Assembly (NCBI GenBank): GCA_026193555.1
Contig: JAPHUU010000151.1
Span: 1 to 6,692, forward strand
Origin: Rhodanobacter sp.
GTDB lineage: Bacteria; Pseudomonadota; Gammaproteobacteria; Xanthomonadales; Rhodanobacteraceae
Direction of reading: 5' to 3'
Length of the DNA: 6,692 nucleotides
Shown here: positions 1 to 6,222 of the stretch, piece after piece
Layout: every line of letters starts with the position of its first letter
Position numbering within the stretch: the first letter of the stretch is position 1
Made by a program: the position numbers and the translations under genes
The notes under the pieces: model-generated
What the model saw: only the letters and a program-made list of their open reading frames with translations
Told to the model about the DNA's origin: nothing
Database searches by the model: none

Positions 1-60
1 ATTGCCGGCCAGCTGTTCGACGTCATCGAACGACACGTCATTGGAAACCGCGCCACGTGA
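1..60 (+). CDS. gshB: Glutathione synthetase, C-terminal end only (partial)
   Basis: This is an open frame entering from the left edge and ending at TGA 58-60. Only 19 residues are visible, ending in the pattern IAGQLFDVIE followed by a basic tail. That pattern resembles the C-terminal helix of prokaryotic glutathione synthetase, the ATP-grasp enzyme that adds glycine to gamma-glutamylcysteine in the cytoplasm. The residues alone are too few to identify the gene. The call rests mainly on context, because gshB lies directly upstream of a tonB-yqgE-ruvX run in Pseudomonas and relatives. The stop overlaps the GTG start of the next gene (GTGA), so the two are probably in one transcript. Confidence 0.6.
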   Translation: MAGQLFDVIERHVIGNRAT

Positions 61-941
61 GCAACACCGCAACTGTCACCAGTGTGCCAGCCCCCCCTGC
101 ATCGGAGCCGATCGGCGCCACGATGCTGTTTTCACTGTTGCTGCACGCGGTGCTGCTGCTGGGCGTCACGTTCCATTTCGCGAAGATCAGCCCCAGCCTG
201 CCGACCCTCGACGTGACCCTGGTCAACGTGGCGAATCAGGAGGCACCGGACAAGGCAGACTTCCTGGCACAGGCCAACAACCGTGGCGGTGGCCAGAGCG
301 ACCTCGTGGCACGACCGTCACAGATTTTTTCCGGTGCGCTCCCGCGACCGGATCCCGGCATCGCGGCACAACCGGTCGAAGCCACCATTCCGAAACCGCA
401 GCAAGCCACGCCGACCCGGATGGTCACCACCACCGGCGCAGCCCGCTTCAGCGTGAGAAGCGATACCGCCCACGCACAGGTCGATCCTCAAGAGCCGGCC
501 CCGACCGCCGCCGAATTGCGCCGCCAGCAGGCCATCGCCCAGCTTGCCGCCGAGCTGCGCAAGCAAAAGGTGGCCTATGCCAAACGCCCCAAGGTCAAGT
601 ACCTCACCGCCAGCACCCGGGAATACGCGTTCGCGGCCTACATGCGGGGCTGGACCGACCGGATCGAGCGGGTCGGCAATCTCAACTACCCAGAAAAGGC
701 TCGCCAGCTGGGCCTGCATGGCGACGTATTGCTTACGGTGGTGCTCAACCTCGATGGCAGCATCAAGCGCATCGAGGTGATCCAGAGTTCCGGCAAGCCG
801 GTACTGGATGAGGCCGCCCAACGCATCGTGCGGCTGGCGGCGCCGTTTCCGCCGGCTCCGCGCACGCGCGAGCATGTAGACGAGCTGAACATCACGCGCA
901 CCTGGCAGTTCCAGCCGAACAACGTGTTGCACACCCGCTGA
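57..941 (+). CDS. tonB: TonB-family energy transducer (TonB3-like)
   Basis: TonB proteins sit in the inner membrane with ExbB/ExbD and pass proton-motive energy to outer-membrane partners. The 294-residue product has a short cytoplasmic N-terminus and one membrane segment at about residues 22-42. That segment contains the S-x-x-x-H pattern (S26, H30), matching Ser16/His20 of E. coli TonB. A periplasmic linker follows, with a charged helix at about 150-180. The TonB C-terminal domain begins near 208, with YP at 211-212, a DGSIKRIEV strand, SSG at 237-239, LDEAA and PFPPAP. The linker has scattered prolines but no long EP/KP repeat, as in shorter TonB paralogues. The start is GTG 57-59, overlapping the gshB stop, with a weak GGAA at 43-46. 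ATG 123 (residue 23) is an alternative, but it would remove nearly all of the cytoplasmic part. In P. aeruginosa the paralogue at the equivalent place, TonB3, is linked to twitching motility. Family assignment is firm; the specific role is inferred. Confidence 0.9.
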   Translation: MSNTATVTSVPAPPASEPIGATMLFSLLLHAVLLLGVTFHFAKISPSLPTLDVTLVNVANQEAPDKADFLAQANNRGGGQSDLVARPSQIFSGALPRPDPGIAAQPVEATIPKPQQATPTRMVTTTGAARFSVRSDTAHAQVDPQEPAPTAAELRRQQAIAQLAAELRKQKVAYAKRPKVKYLTASTREYAFAAYMRGWTDRIERVGNLNYPEKARQLGLHGDVLLTVVLNLDGSIKRIEVIQSSGKPVLDEAAQRIVRLAAPFPPAPRTREHVDELNITRTWQFQPNNVLHTR

Positions 942-968
942 GACTCGGCGCGACGCGCGGACTGCGCA

Positions 969-974
969 TACAAT
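969..974 (+). promoter_or_regulatory. Candidate -10 element for yqgE, leaderless position
   Basis: TACAAT matches the sigma-70 -10 consensus at five of six bases and ends six bases before the yqgE ATG at 981. Transcription from it would begin at about the A of that ATG. I find no good -35 element at 16-18 bases upstream (946-951 is GC-rich), and no Shine-Dalgarno sequence before the ATG. This fits a weak promoter giving a leaderless mRNA, but a chance match is possible. Confidence 0.35.
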
Positions 975-980
975 AGCCAC

Positions 981-1550
981 ATGACCGCCGTGCAGCCCTC
1001 GACCCTCACCGGGCACTTCCTGATTGCCATGCCGAGTCTGGCCGAGCCACCGTTCTCCCGTGGCGTGGCGCTGCTCTGTCAGCACGACGAGGACGGTGCC
1101 GTCGGACTGCTGGTAAACCAGTTGTCGGAATATCGGCTCGGCGACGTGCTGGGGCAGATGAAACTGGACTGCGTGGATAGCGAACTGGCCGATGCACCGG
1201 TGCTGATTGGCGGCCCGGTGCAACAGGAGCGCGGCTTCGTGCTGCACCGCGAAACCGGAAACTGGGAATCCAGCTACCGGATCAGTGACGAGTGGTCGGT
1301 GACCACATCACGCGACATCCTGGTCGCGATGGCGGCCGGCGAGGGTCCGCGTCAGGCACTCATGGTGTTGGGCTACGCCGGCTGGGATGCCGGCCAGCTG
1401 GAGCAGGAACTGATGGCCAATGCATGGCTCACGGCAGAAGCCTCGGACCGCGTGGTGTTCGATACACCGCTGGAGGAGCGCTGGAATGCCGCCGCCGGAC
1501 TGGTCGGGGTCGACCCGCGGCAGTTGTCCGATTATGTGGGCCACGCATGA
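981..1550 (+). CDS. yqgE: YqgE/AlgH family (DUF179) protein
   Basis: This is a 189-residue cytoplasmic protein of the YqgE/AlgH family; the biochemical function of the family is not settled. Hallmarks are visible in order: LTGHFLIAMP at about 9-18, an F-S-R-G-V-A-L-L-x-x-H block at 25-35, GAVGLLVN at 39-46, GGPV at 77-80, RGFVLH at 84-89, LGYAGW at 130-135, GQLEQEL at 138-144, NAWL at 147-150, and the late Trp168. Length is normal for the family. The ATG at 981 places the conserved LTGHFLIAMP near the N-terminus as expected. No ribosome binding site is visible before it. The 3' end overlaps ruvX (ATGA at 1547-1550), the usual yqgE-ruvX pairing in gammaproteobacteria. That pairing is the main hint that YqgE works with nucleic-acid metabolism, which remains inference. 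Confidence 0.95.
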   Translation: MTAVQPSTLTGHFLIAMPSLAEPPFSRGVALLCQHDEDGAVGLLVNQLSEYRLGDVLGQMKLDCVDSELADAPVLIGGPVQQERGFVLHRETGNWESSYRISDEWSVTTSRDILVAMAAGEGPRQALMVLGYAGWDAGQLEQELMANAWLTAEASDRVVFDTPLEERWNAAAGLVGVDPRQLSDYVGHA

Positions 1551-1987
1551 GCGTGGTACTGGGTTTCGATGTCGGCAGTCGCCTCACCGGTGTAGCCGTT
1601 GGCAACTCGTTCACGGCAAGCGCGCGGGCCCTGACCACGCTTCCGGTGCGCGACGGCGTACCTGACTGGGCACGACTCGATGGCCTGCGCCAGGAGTGGT
1701 TGCCGGAAACTCTGGTGGTCGGTCTGCCACTGGCGCTGGATGGCAGCGAGCAGACGGCCAGTCGCCATGCGCGCCGCTTTGCCGCCCAGTTGCAGCAACG
1801 CTACGACTTGCCGGTGGTACTGGTCGATGAACGACACAGCTCGCGGGAAGCCGCGCAGCGGTTTGCTGCTGCCCGCGCCGCGGGCCTGAAACGCCGTCGT
1901 GACGCCATCGCCATTGATGCCGAAGCGGCCGCCGTCATCGTGGAGCGCTGGCTGGGCGAATCAGCCTCCACCGCCACCCTTCCCTGA
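1547..1987 (+). CDS. ruvX: RuvX/YqgF family RNase H-fold nuclease, Holliday junction resolvase-like
   Basis: This 146-residue protein is of the YqgF/RuvX family. The family has an RNase H fold and has been linked to Holliday junction resolution and to maturation of the 16S rRNA 5' end. The N-terminal strand FDVGSRLTGVAVG carries the first acidic residue (D8). VVGLPLALDGSEQ at 57-69 is the second family motif. VDERHSSREA at 93-102 (D94, E95) and a final acidic residue, D124, in AIDAEAAAVIV complete the probable metal-binding site. Length is typical (about 140-150). The ATG at 1547-1549 overlaps the yqgE stop, which argues for translational coupling. An in-frame opening exists upstream, but it lies entirely within yqgE and lacks family similarity, so 1547 is the start. 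The basic segment KRRRD at 115-119 is in the usual place before the last acidic residue. Confidence 0.93.
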   Translation: MSVVLGFDVGSRLTGVAVGNSFTASARALTTLPVRDGVPDWARLDGLRQEWLPETLVVGLPLALDGSEQTASRHARRFAAQLQQRYDLPVVLVDERHSSREAAQRFAAARAAGLKRRRDAIAIDAEAAAVIVERWLGESASTATLP

Positions 1988-2032
1988 CAACACCAACGCC
2001 GATCCCCATTCGCCATCGCCAGGCCACTTTGC

Positions 2033-2959
2033 ATGAGCCCACGTCTGCGCCACCTCTCCACCCTGCAAAATCTCCCACGCGAAACGATCGAGCGGTTGCT
2101 CGATCGCGCCGAGGCACTGCGCGACGCGTGCGCGCACGGCACCCGCAAGCTCGAAATCCTGAAAGGGCGCACGGTGCTGAACCTGTTCTTCGAACCTTCC
2201 ACCCGCACGCGTACCTCATTCGAACTGGCTGCACGCAGGCTCGGCGCCGACGTCGTCAATTTCGATCTCGGCTTTTCCTCCACCAGCAAGGGTGAGGAAC
2301 TGTTCGACACCTTGCATACGCTGGAGGCCATGCACCTTGATGCGATCATCGTGCGCCACAAGGAGTCCGGCACGCCGGACGAACTGGTGCGTCACGCGAT
2401 GAGCGGGGTTTCGGTGATCAACGCCGGCGATGGCAACCGGGCGCACCCCACCCAGGGCCTGCTGGATGCGCTGACGATCCGCCAGCACCGCCCCGACTTC
2501 GAGAACCTCACGGTGGTCATCTGCGGCGACATCCAGCACTCGCGCGTCGCCCGCTCTGACATCCACGCGCTCACCGCGCTGGGCGTCAAGGAAATCCGGC
2601 TGTGCGGCCCGACCACGCTGATGCCGGCTGCCGAGGAATTTCCCGCGGTGCAGCTCTTCGACGATTTCGACCAGGCGATCGCCGGCGCCGATGCGGCCAT
2701 CATGCTGCGGCTGCAGAAAGAACGCATGGCATCGATCGATCTGCCCGACGAAGTGGCTTATTTCAACCGATACGGCCTGGACAAGCGTCGTCTGGCACTT
2801 GCCGCCAAGGGCTGCCTGGTGATGCATCCGGGACCGATCAATCGCGGGATCGAAATCGCCTCGGACGTGGCGGACGGCGCCCAGTCGCGCATCCTCGAAC
2901 AGGTCGGCAACGGGGTTTTCATCCGCATGGCGGTGCTGAACGAAGTACTGGCGCGCTGA
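2033..2959 (+). CDS. pyrB: Aspartate carbamoyltransferase catalytic chain
   Basis: This 308-residue cytoplasmic enzyme condenses carbamoyl phosphate and L-aspartate to N-carbamoylaspartate, the first committed step of pyrimidine synthesis. The carbamoyl-phosphate loop FFEPSTRTRTSFE is at 52-64 (S56-T57-R58-T59-R60). The mobile loop with SSTSKGE is at 82-88 (K86), HPTQG at 138-142, GDIQHSRVARS at 165-175, MLRLQKERM at 224-232, and HPGPINRGIE at 265-274. All key residues seem intact. The MLRLQ-x-ERM segment resembles Pseudomonas/Bacillus-type chains more than the E. coli one. Unlike the Pseudomonas PyrB (about 334 residues), it lacks an N-terminal extension. It begins 45 bases after ruvX with only a weak AGG at 2021-2023 as ribosome binding site. 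I see no UTP attenuator, leader peptide or PyrR gene beside it, and neither pyrI nor a pyrC-like gene follows. Confidence 0.97.
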   Translation: MSPRLRHLSTLQNLPRETIERLLDRAEALRDACAHGTRKLEILKGRTVLNLFFEPSTRTRTSFELAARRLGADVVNFDLGFSSTSKGEELFDTLHTLEAMHLDAIIVRHKESGTPDELVRHAMSGVSVINAGDGNRAHPTQGLLDALTIRQHRPDFENLTVVICGDIQHSRVARSDIHALTALGVKEIRLCGPTTLMPAAEEFPAVQLFDDFDQAIAGADAAIMLRLQKERMASIDLPDEVAYFNRYGLDKRRLALAAKGCLVMHPGPINRGIEIASDVADGAQSRILEQVGNGVFIRMAVLNEVLAR

Positions 2960-2982
2960 GCGAAGGAATCCGGACGCGCAGC

Positions 2983-3005
2983 GCGCGCCTGCAACTGCAG
3001 GGCGC
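2983..3005 (+). terminator. Strong hairpin after pyrB, without a U-tract
   Basis: Twenty-four bases after the pyrB stop, GCGC-G-CCTGC pairs with GCAGG-GCGC around an AACT loop. This makes nine G-C-rich or mixed pairs with one bulged G at 2987. No run of T follows (CTTGGGGC), so it does not fit a classical intrinsic terminator. It could protect the 3' end of the pyrB message or form part of a Rho-dependent end. Confidence 0.35.
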
Positions 3006-3075
3006 CTTGGGGCGAGCTCCACGCATCCGTCATCCCCAGCCAGGTGCGCGGCGGCGCCGCAACGGACAAAGCGGG

Positions 3076-3081
3076 CATAAT
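3076..3081 (+). promoter_or_regulatory. Candidate -10 element for the lipoprotein gene
   Basis: CATAAT matches the -10 consensus at five of six bases and lies 37 bases before the ATG at 3119. It would give a leader of about 30 bases containing the GGGAG ribosome binding site. No convincing -35 is present at the usual distance (around 3052-3059 is all G/C). The hairpin upstream and the AT-richer stretch here support a transcription start in this gap. Confidence 0.35.
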
Positions 3082-3108
3082 GCACGGAGAAACACTCGAT
3101 AACTTCTT

Positions 3109-3113
3109 GGGAG
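3109..3113 (+). promoter_or_regulatory. Ribosome binding site deciding the lipoprotein start
   Basis: GGGAG lies five bases before the ATG at 3119. The in-frame ATG further upstream (3080-3082) lies within the putative -10 region and would place about a dozen extra residues before the signal peptide. The site therefore fixes the start at 3119. Confidence 0.75.
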
Positions 3114-3118
3114 TCATC

Positions 3119-4897
3119 ATGCGATCGACGACGCGAATTGTCGCGCTTGGCGTTGCCAGCCTCATGCTGGCGGCCTGCGCACACAAGGACAAGGATGCAC
3201 CGCTGGCGTTCGTACCGGCAGACACACCCTACGTGATGGCCAATCTTGCCGTGATGGATGACGCGACGCGACAGGCCCTGTTCGCCCGGGCGGACGCGCA
3301 GTTGCCATCGCAACTTGCACAGCTCGATGCCGCCGCCGACCGGATGGCCAAACAGGATCCTGACGGCGCGCGCCTGATGCGCGCATTCGGTGCCGAATTC
3401 AGCGGCAAGACGATCGAAGCCTTTGCGCAGAATGCCGGCCTCGACGTCAAGGGCCATACCGCGCTCTACGGCCTGGGCATGGCTCCCGTCATGCGCGTCG
3501 AGTTGAGCGACCCGAAAGCGTTCGAGGGTTTCCTTGCCCGGCTGGAAACCTCGTACGGCAAGAAACTGGATGCCGCCAGCATCGGCGGCCAGAACTATCG
3601 CAAATACGTGTTCGCCGGATCAGGCACCGAAGCGATTCTGGCGATGGTCGGCAAACAGGCGGTGGTCGCCCTGCTGCCGGCTGATGCCACACCAGCCCTG
3701 CTGCGCCAGGCGTTGGGCCTGGATCGACCACAGAAGAGCCTGCAGGATGACGGGCGGCTGGCCACACTGGCCAAGGCCAAGGGCTACCAGAACTGGCTGG
3801 TCGGCGAACTCGATCTGACTCGTGCCCTGCCATTGGCTCTCAGTGGCAATGACCCGCTGTTGGCGGCGCTGCGCAAGGCACATGCCGAAGCCGAGTCGGT
3901 CAAGACTGGCGAACCGGTCGCCACCCAGCTGCACACAGCGCCCAGCTGCACCGCCGAGGCGGCCCGCATCGCCGCCCGCGTGCCGGTGATCAGCTTCGGC
4001 TACACCCGGCTCGATGCCAAGCACCAGGACGGGCGCCTCGACGTTGAGCTGGCCAAGGACATCAGCAAGGCATTCGCCGGGCTCAAGGTGGCACTGCCCG
4101 GGCTGGGCAGCCCGGGCACCGCGCCATTCGACCTGACCATCGCGCTGCCGGTCGCCCAGCTGCGTGCGTTCTGGTCGGATCAGGCCGATGCCGTTGCCGC
4201 CAAGCCCTTCAGCTGCCCCACGCTGACTGATCTCAATGCCGACTTCGCCAAACTCGGTCCGGCCATGCAGAAGGCGGCCATCCCGCCATTCGGCGACTTG
4301 CTCGGGCTGCGCATCAGCCTCGACAGTCTGCTGCCCGGCCGAGCCAGCGCCATGCCGTCCTTCACGGGACGGCTCATCGTGGGCAGCAACAACCCGGCAG
4401 GCTTGCTGGCCATGGGCCAGATGATGGTGCCCGCCCTGGCCCAGCTGAAGCCCGTCAGCAATGGCAAGCCACTGCCGCTGGCAAAGGAGATGACGGCCAT
4501 GCTGGGGCAACCGGCCTGGTTGGCGATGAGCGAGAAAGCACTCGCTCTTGGCCTTGGTGCCGGTGAGGATGCCAACCTCGACGCGGCCCTGAAAGACCCC
4601 ACCGGCGATGCCGGGCGCATGACCCGCATGCACCTCAGTGGCGCGATGTACATGGCATGGATGCAGCTGATAGAGCAGAAGGCCAGCCGCCTGGCCAGCG
4701 CCGCCGCCGAGATCAGCAAGAGCGACGAACCGTCGGCCTCCGCCGAAAGCACCAACAACCTTTCTGCAGATGCGGCAGCTTCGAAGGCGCAATTCGCCGC
4801 GATGAAAGCCCAGGCCGAACGAGTCGACAGCATCGACGCCGAGATGCATGTCGACAGCGATGGCATGGTGATCACCAGCCAGACCGTCATGAAGTAG
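3119..4897 (+). CDS. Predicted lipoprotein of unknown function, two-lobed
   Basis: I do not recognise a characterised family. The 592-residue product starts with a lipoprotein signal peptide: basic MRSTTR, a hydrophobic core at 7-16, and lipobox L17-A18-A19-C20. The residue after the Cys is Ala, so it has no Asp +2 retention signal and outer-membrane sorting is likely under the enteric rule. The mature chain opens with FVPADTPYVMANL, a style seen in some DUF3352-like exported proteins; this is a weak resemblance. It has no further membrane segment. Residues about 125-187 and 417-480 look like repeats of one unit, with P132/P426, A175-M176/A469-M470 and K179/K473 all offset by 294. Only two other cysteines occur, C277 and C366, between the lobes, and they could form a disulfide. 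The tail (about 525-592) is rich in Ala, Ser and charged residues and probably helical. The gene is monocistronic between a promoter-like element and a strong terminator, and faces pilU. The reading frame and export are clear; the role is open. Confidence 0.88.
   Translation: MRSTTRIVALGVASLMLAACAHKDKDAPLAFVPADTPYVMANLAVMDDATRQALFARADAQLPSQLAQLDAAADRMAKQDPDGARLMRAFGAEFSGKTIEAFAQNAGLDVKGHTALYGLGMAPVMRVELSDPKAFEGFLARLETSYGKKLDAASIGGQNYRKYVFAGSGTEAILAMVGKQAVVALLPADATPALLRQALGLDRPQKSLQDDGRLATLAKAKGYQNWLVGELDLTRALPLALSGNDPLLAALRKAHAEAESVKTGEPVATQLHTAPSCTAEAARIAARVPVISFGYTRLDAKHQDGRLDVELAKDISKAFAGLKVALPGLGSPGTAPFDLTIALPVAQLRAFWSDQADAVAAKPFSCPTLTDLNADFAKLGPAMQKAAIPPFGDLLGLRISLDSLLPGRASAMPSFTGRLIVGSNNPAGLLAMGQMMVPALAQLKPVSNGKPLPLAKEMTAMLGQPAWLAMSEKALALGLGAGEDANLDAALKDPTGDAGRMTRMHLSGAMYMAWMQLIEQKASRLASAAAEISKSDEPSASAESTNNLSADAAASKAQFAAMKAQAERVDSIDAEMHVDSDGMVITSQTVMK
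4095..4118. repeat. Perfect 10-bp inverted repeat inside the lipoprotein gene
   Basis: TGCCCGGGCT and AGCCCGGGCA are exact reverse complements separated by the four bases GGGC. They form a compact G-C-rich hairpin in the coding sequence. The encoded residues (about 326-333, a Pro/Gly-rich turn of the form LPGLGSPG) lie between the two putative lobes. It may follow simply from Gly/Pro codons at high GC. Confidence 0.6.
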
Positions 4898-4933
4898 CCA
4901 CGCCTGGCCCATGCCAGATGACCGATCCGCAAC

Positions 4934-4961
4934 CGGGGCGCGTCAGCGCTCCGCTTTTTTT
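4934..4961 (+). terminator. Rho-independent terminator of the lipoprotein gene
   Basis: CGGGGCGC (4934-4941) pairs with GCGCTCCG (4946-4953), with one G-U pair, around a GTCA loop. This gives an eight-pair G-C-rich stem followed by one C and seven T at 4955-4961. It lies 36 bases after the stop at 4897, correctly oriented for the plus strand. There is no equivalent T-tract for the minus strand, so it does not obviously terminate pilU. Confidence 0.9.
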
Positions 4962-5031
4962 ATGAGCGGGTGGCGGGCAAGTGAACCGGCCCGCACCGCG
5001 CGGCCACCATTCTCTTCACCCCGAGTACGAT

Positions 5032-6204
5032 TCAACGATTCAGCAGGCTGTTTCCGCCACTGAAGTTCTGCGAATCGCTGGTTTCCTCCAGCTCCACCCC
5101 ATCCAGCCCCTGCGACAGCGTGTGCGCATCACCGCCCTGGGCCAGCTTGATGCGCAGGCGCACCTCGTTGGAACTGTCGGCGTAGCGCAAGGCATCCTCG
5201 TAGCTGATCTCGCCGGCGTGATAGAGCTCGACCAGCGCCTGATCGAAGGTCTTCATGCCGAGCAGCGTGGACTCCTTCATCAGCTCCTTGAGCTTGTGGA
5301 TCTCGCCCTGACGGATGTAATCCTGCGCCAGCGGCGTGCCCAGCAACACCTCCACCGCCACCCGGCGCGCCTTGCCGTCGGGCGTGGGGATCAGCATCTG
5401 CGCCACGATGCCTTTCAGGTTCAGCGACAGATCCATCAGCAGTTGCTGGCGCCGGTCTTCCGGGAAGAAGTGCAGAATGCGGTCCATCGCCTGATTGGCG
5501 TTGTTGGCATGCAGAGTACACAGCACAAGGTGACCGGTTTCGGCGAAGGCGATTGCGTGATCCATGCCTTCGCGGGTGCGAATCTCGCCGATCATGATCA
5601 CGTCAGGCGCCTGGCGCAGGGTGTTCTTCAGCGCATTGTCCCAGCTGTCGGTATCGATGCCGACTTCGCGCTGGGTGATGATGCAGCCCTCGTGCTTGTG
5701 CACGTATTCGATCGGATCCTCGATCGTGATGATGTGACCGGTCGAATTCTGGTTGCGGTAGCCGACCATCGCTGCCAGCGAGGTGGATTTGCCCGAGCCG
5801 GTCGCACCGACGAATACGATGATGCCGCGCTTGGTCATTGCCAGCTGCTTGATCACCGGCGGCAGGTTCAGCTCTTCCGGGGTGGGGATCTTCGACTCGA
5901 TCCGGCGCAGCACCATGCCGACGCAGTTTCGCTGGTAGAAGCACGACACGCGGAAGCGGCCGACGCCCTGCGCGGAGATCGCGAACTGGCACTCGTGGGT
6001 CTTTTCGAACTCCTCGCGCTGGCCCGGCGTCATCACATTGAGCACCATGTCGCGCGACTGCTGCACGCTGAGCGGGCTCTGGGTGATCGGCACGATCCTT
6101 CCCTGCACTTTCATCGAGGGCGCCACACCCGCCGTGATGAACAGATCCGAGGCCTTCTTGTGCACCATCAACTTGAGGAACGAGGTGAAATCAAAATCGC
6201 TCAT
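5032..6204 (-). CDS. pilU: Type IV pilus retraction accessory ATPase PilU
   Basis: PilU is a hexameric cytoplasmic ATPase of the PilT/VirB11 secretion family. It works with PilT at the inner-membrane base of type IV pili in retraction and twitching. The 390-residue product has an N-terminal PAS-like region with KKASDLFITAG at 16-26. It also has Walker A GATGSGKST at 133-141, an Asp box IEDPIEY at 161-167, Walker B with the catalytic glutamate in VIMIGEIR at 202-209 (E207), and a His box ETGHLVLCTLH at 222-232 (H225, H232). ANNANQAMDRILHFFPE is typical of PilU rather than PilT. The PilT signature AIRNLIRE is absent; the corresponding place reads LAQDYIRQG. A polar tail of about 35 residues follows RIKLAQGG. 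Where many relatives have RDxET after Walker B, this protein has RTREG. The start is supported by a strong ribosome binding site. It lies downstream of pilT, the usual order. Confidence 0.96.
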   Translation of the reverse strand: MSDFDFTSFLKLMVHKKASDLFITAGVAPSMKVQGRIVPITQSPLSVQQSRDMVLNVMTPGQREEFEKTHECQFAISAQGVGRFRVSCFYQRNCVGMVLRRIESKIPTPEELNLPPVIKQLAMTKRGIIVFVGATGSGKSTSLAAMVGYRNQNSTGHIITIEDPIEYVHKHEGCIITQREVGIDTDSWDNALKNTLRQAPDVIMIGEIRTREGMDHAIAFAETGHLVLCTLHANNANQAMDRILHFFPEDRRQQLLMDLSLNLKGIVAQMLIPTPDGKARRVAVEVLLGTPLAQDYIRQGEIHKLKELMKESTLLGMKTFDQALVELYHAGEISYEDALRYADSSNEVRLRIKLAQGGDAHTLSQGLDGVELEETSDSQNFSGGNSLLNR

Positions 6205-6211
6205 GGGTGGG

Positions 6212-6219
6212 CTCCTCCC
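6212..6219 (-). promoter_or_regulatory. Strong ribosome binding site of pilU
   Basis: On the minus strand GGGAGGAG lies seven bases before the pilU ATG at 6204. It is a near-perfect Shine-Dalgarno sequence, the strongest in the window. It stands immediately beside the left arm of the inverted-repeat element, so folding of that element could affect access to it. Confidence 0.85.
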
Positions 6220-6222
6220 GAG

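Noticed and set aside
2..811. Plus-strand frame of 269 codons overlapping tonB
   Set aside because: It is very rich in Arg, Pro and Gly with no domain, while the frame from 57 has a membrane segment and a complete TonB C-terminal domain.
318..1247. Minus-strand open frame (309 codons) across tonB and yqgE
   Set aside because: It lies opposite two well-supported genes, and its composition is that of an antisense frame in GC-rich DNA.
1988..2032. Pyrimidine-sensing leader or attenuator before pyrB
   Set aside because: The gap is only 45 bases, without a leader peptide, a hairpin followed by T residues, or a PyrR-type binding stem that I can recognise.
3044..3118. Longer N-terminus for the lipoprotein from upstream in-frame starts
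   Set aside because: It would place extra residues in front of a clear lipoprotein signal peptide. The GGGAG site is correctly spaced only for the ATG at 3119.
2216..3457. Minus-strand open frame (413 codons) spanning the end of pyrB and the start of the lipoprotein
   Set aside because: It spans two real genes and their gap on the other strand, and shows no recognisable domain or start signal.
3620..4912. Minus-strand open frame (430 codons) opposite the lipoprotein gene
   Set aside because: It is an antisense shadow with low-complexity composition. The plus-strand frame has a signal peptide, lipobox, ribosome binding site and terminator.
4951..4969. CCGCT/AGCGG pairing across the T-tract as a terminator for pilU on the minus strand
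   Set aside because: Only five pairs enclose the A/T run, and no T-tract follows on the minus strand. It is probably incidental to the plus-strand terminator.
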